Of a stretch of DNA of 64,000 nucleotides, positions 63,441 through 64,000 are shown piece by piece. The stretch lies in NCBI GenBank assembly GCA_964541605.1, contig CAZIQY010000003.1:7392-71391 (forward strand). Reading direction: 5' to 3'. The notes under the pieces are model-generated. The model searched no databases. It was not told the DNA's origin and saw only the letters and a program-made list of their open reading frames with translations. Within the stretch, counting starts at the first letter, position 1, and each line of letters begins with the position of its first letter. The position numbers and the translations under genes are program-made. The stretch is from CAZIQY01 sp964541605. Lineage in GTDB: Bacteria; Desulfobacterota; Syntrophia; Syntrophales; UBA2185.

Positions 63441-63989
63441 TCATTCTTTACCTCTCGCCCGTAGCGGCAGCGTCAGAGTAAAAACTGTTCCCTTCCCTTC
63501 CCCCTCGCTTTCTACCGTCACCTTCCCCCTGTGAATTTTCGCTATCTGTTGAACCATATACAGTCCCAGGCCGCTCCCTTTGACCTTCATGTCGTCCGCA
63601 TGGCCGACCTGATAAAACATTCTGAAGATCTTTTTCATCTCCGACTGCCGGATTCCGATTCCGTTGTCTTCAAACCGGACATCCAAAGCCTTTTTCCGGG
63701 AAATGAATCGTACATCAAGCCCTGGGTTGGTGGATTCGTTGTACTTCATGGCGTTGACAGTGATGTTCATCAGCAGCATATCAAACAAAGGCGGATTAAT
63801 CGGGTAATGAATGGGCTTGTCTGCGGGATGATGTGCCCTGATTTCAAAATTGCGAAACAGGTCAGCATTCTTCCGGTAAAACTGCGCTACAATGCTAACC
63901 AGGTCCTCTTCGACAAATTCCTTCCGGAAGCTTCCGCTTTCAATCCTAGTATCTACTTGCATAAATAAGTATCTATGATATAATAGGCG
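63441..63989 (-). pseudogene. sensor histidine kinase C-terminal part, 5' end missing or frameshifted
   Basis: The open frame encodes a HATPase_c domain (N box MNITVNAMKYNES, G1 DNGIGI, G2 GSGLGLYMV) preceded by the end of a dimerisation helix (QVDTRIESGSF). There is no phosphoacceptor His or sensor domain. The frame is closed upstream by TGA at 63990-63992, and the internal ATG at 63962 has no ribosome site. Upstream bases in another frame read like the expected helix, so a one-base shift near 63955-63965 (real or sequencing error) is likely. The gene would continue beyond the window. It should pair with the OmpR-type regulator. Confidence 0.65.
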
Positions 63990-64000
63990 TCATTCTGGAT

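Overview
The window looks like a chromosomal segment of a mesophilic anaerobic Desulfobacterota (deltaproteobacterium). I infer a Syntrophales/Syntrophus-like organism from gene content: a large ~620-residue acyl-CoA dehydrogenase with its own TetR regulator, a queA-tgt-yajC-secD-secF run, FolE2 with a dual-motif 6-pyruvoyltetrahydropterin-synthase homologue, a short N-terminal type IV pilin, and glycyl-tRNA synthetase as separate alpha and beta subunits. No rRNA, tRNA or CRISPR array was seen. Taxonomy is inference; no marker was compared with a database.

Layout. (1) 0-2.7 kb: acyl-CoA dehydrogenase and a TetR repressor with a palindromic operator candidate. (2) 2.8-34.7 kb: a long surface-glycan and protein-glycosylation region. 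It holds four membrane proteins of the TMTC type (GT-C membrane domain plus TPR tail), three GT2 glycosyltransferases including one fused to a methyltransferase, and UDP-GlcNAc-derived diacetamido-uronate genes (fused WbpB-WbpD, WbpE, a second WbpB-like oxidoreductase). It also holds a unidirectional minus-strand block with asparagine synthetase, two radical SAM enzymes, a flippase-like membrane protein, methyltransferases, a polysaccharide deacetylase and a DUF354 protein. The region ends at a type IV pilin gene that directly precedes two TMTC-like genes sharing an identical 1.23-kb block. An AT-rich three-gene accessory cassette (15.4-16.6 kb) lies inside it, next to an IS21-like terminus and between 19-bp imperfect direct repeats. 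(3) 35-44 kb: queD/folE2, NAD synthetase, a zinc-ribbon protein, an HNH protein, a YtxH/DUF948 pair, a hydantoinase-like/histone-deacetylase-like pair and mazG. (4) 44-50.4 kb: queA-tgt-yajC-secD-secF-DUF456-lepB (queuosine synthesis, protein export). (5) 50.5-53 kb: an NRAMP-family transporter with Mg-type substrate residues, paired with a soluble MgtE-N/CBS sensor-like protein. (6) 53.1-60 kb: pyrR-pyrB-pyrC-recO under a PyrR attenuator, then glyQ-glyS. (7) 60.3-64 kb: a GAF-containing PilB/GspE-type ATPase and a two-component system whose kinase is cut or frameshifted at the right edge.

How they may work together. The GT2 enzymes of the dolichyl-phosphate-mannose-synthase type could load polyprenyl-phosphate with a sugar, and the TMTC-like GT-C proteins could transfer it to exported proteins. 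The pilin encoded immediately upstream of two of them is the most obvious candidate acceptor. This bacterial counterpart of eukaryotic TMTC/DPM O-mannosylation is the most interesting hypothesis in the window. Second is the pairing of an NRAMP-related, probably Mg2+, transporter with a freestanding MgtE-type sensor. Both rest on motifs and gene order only.
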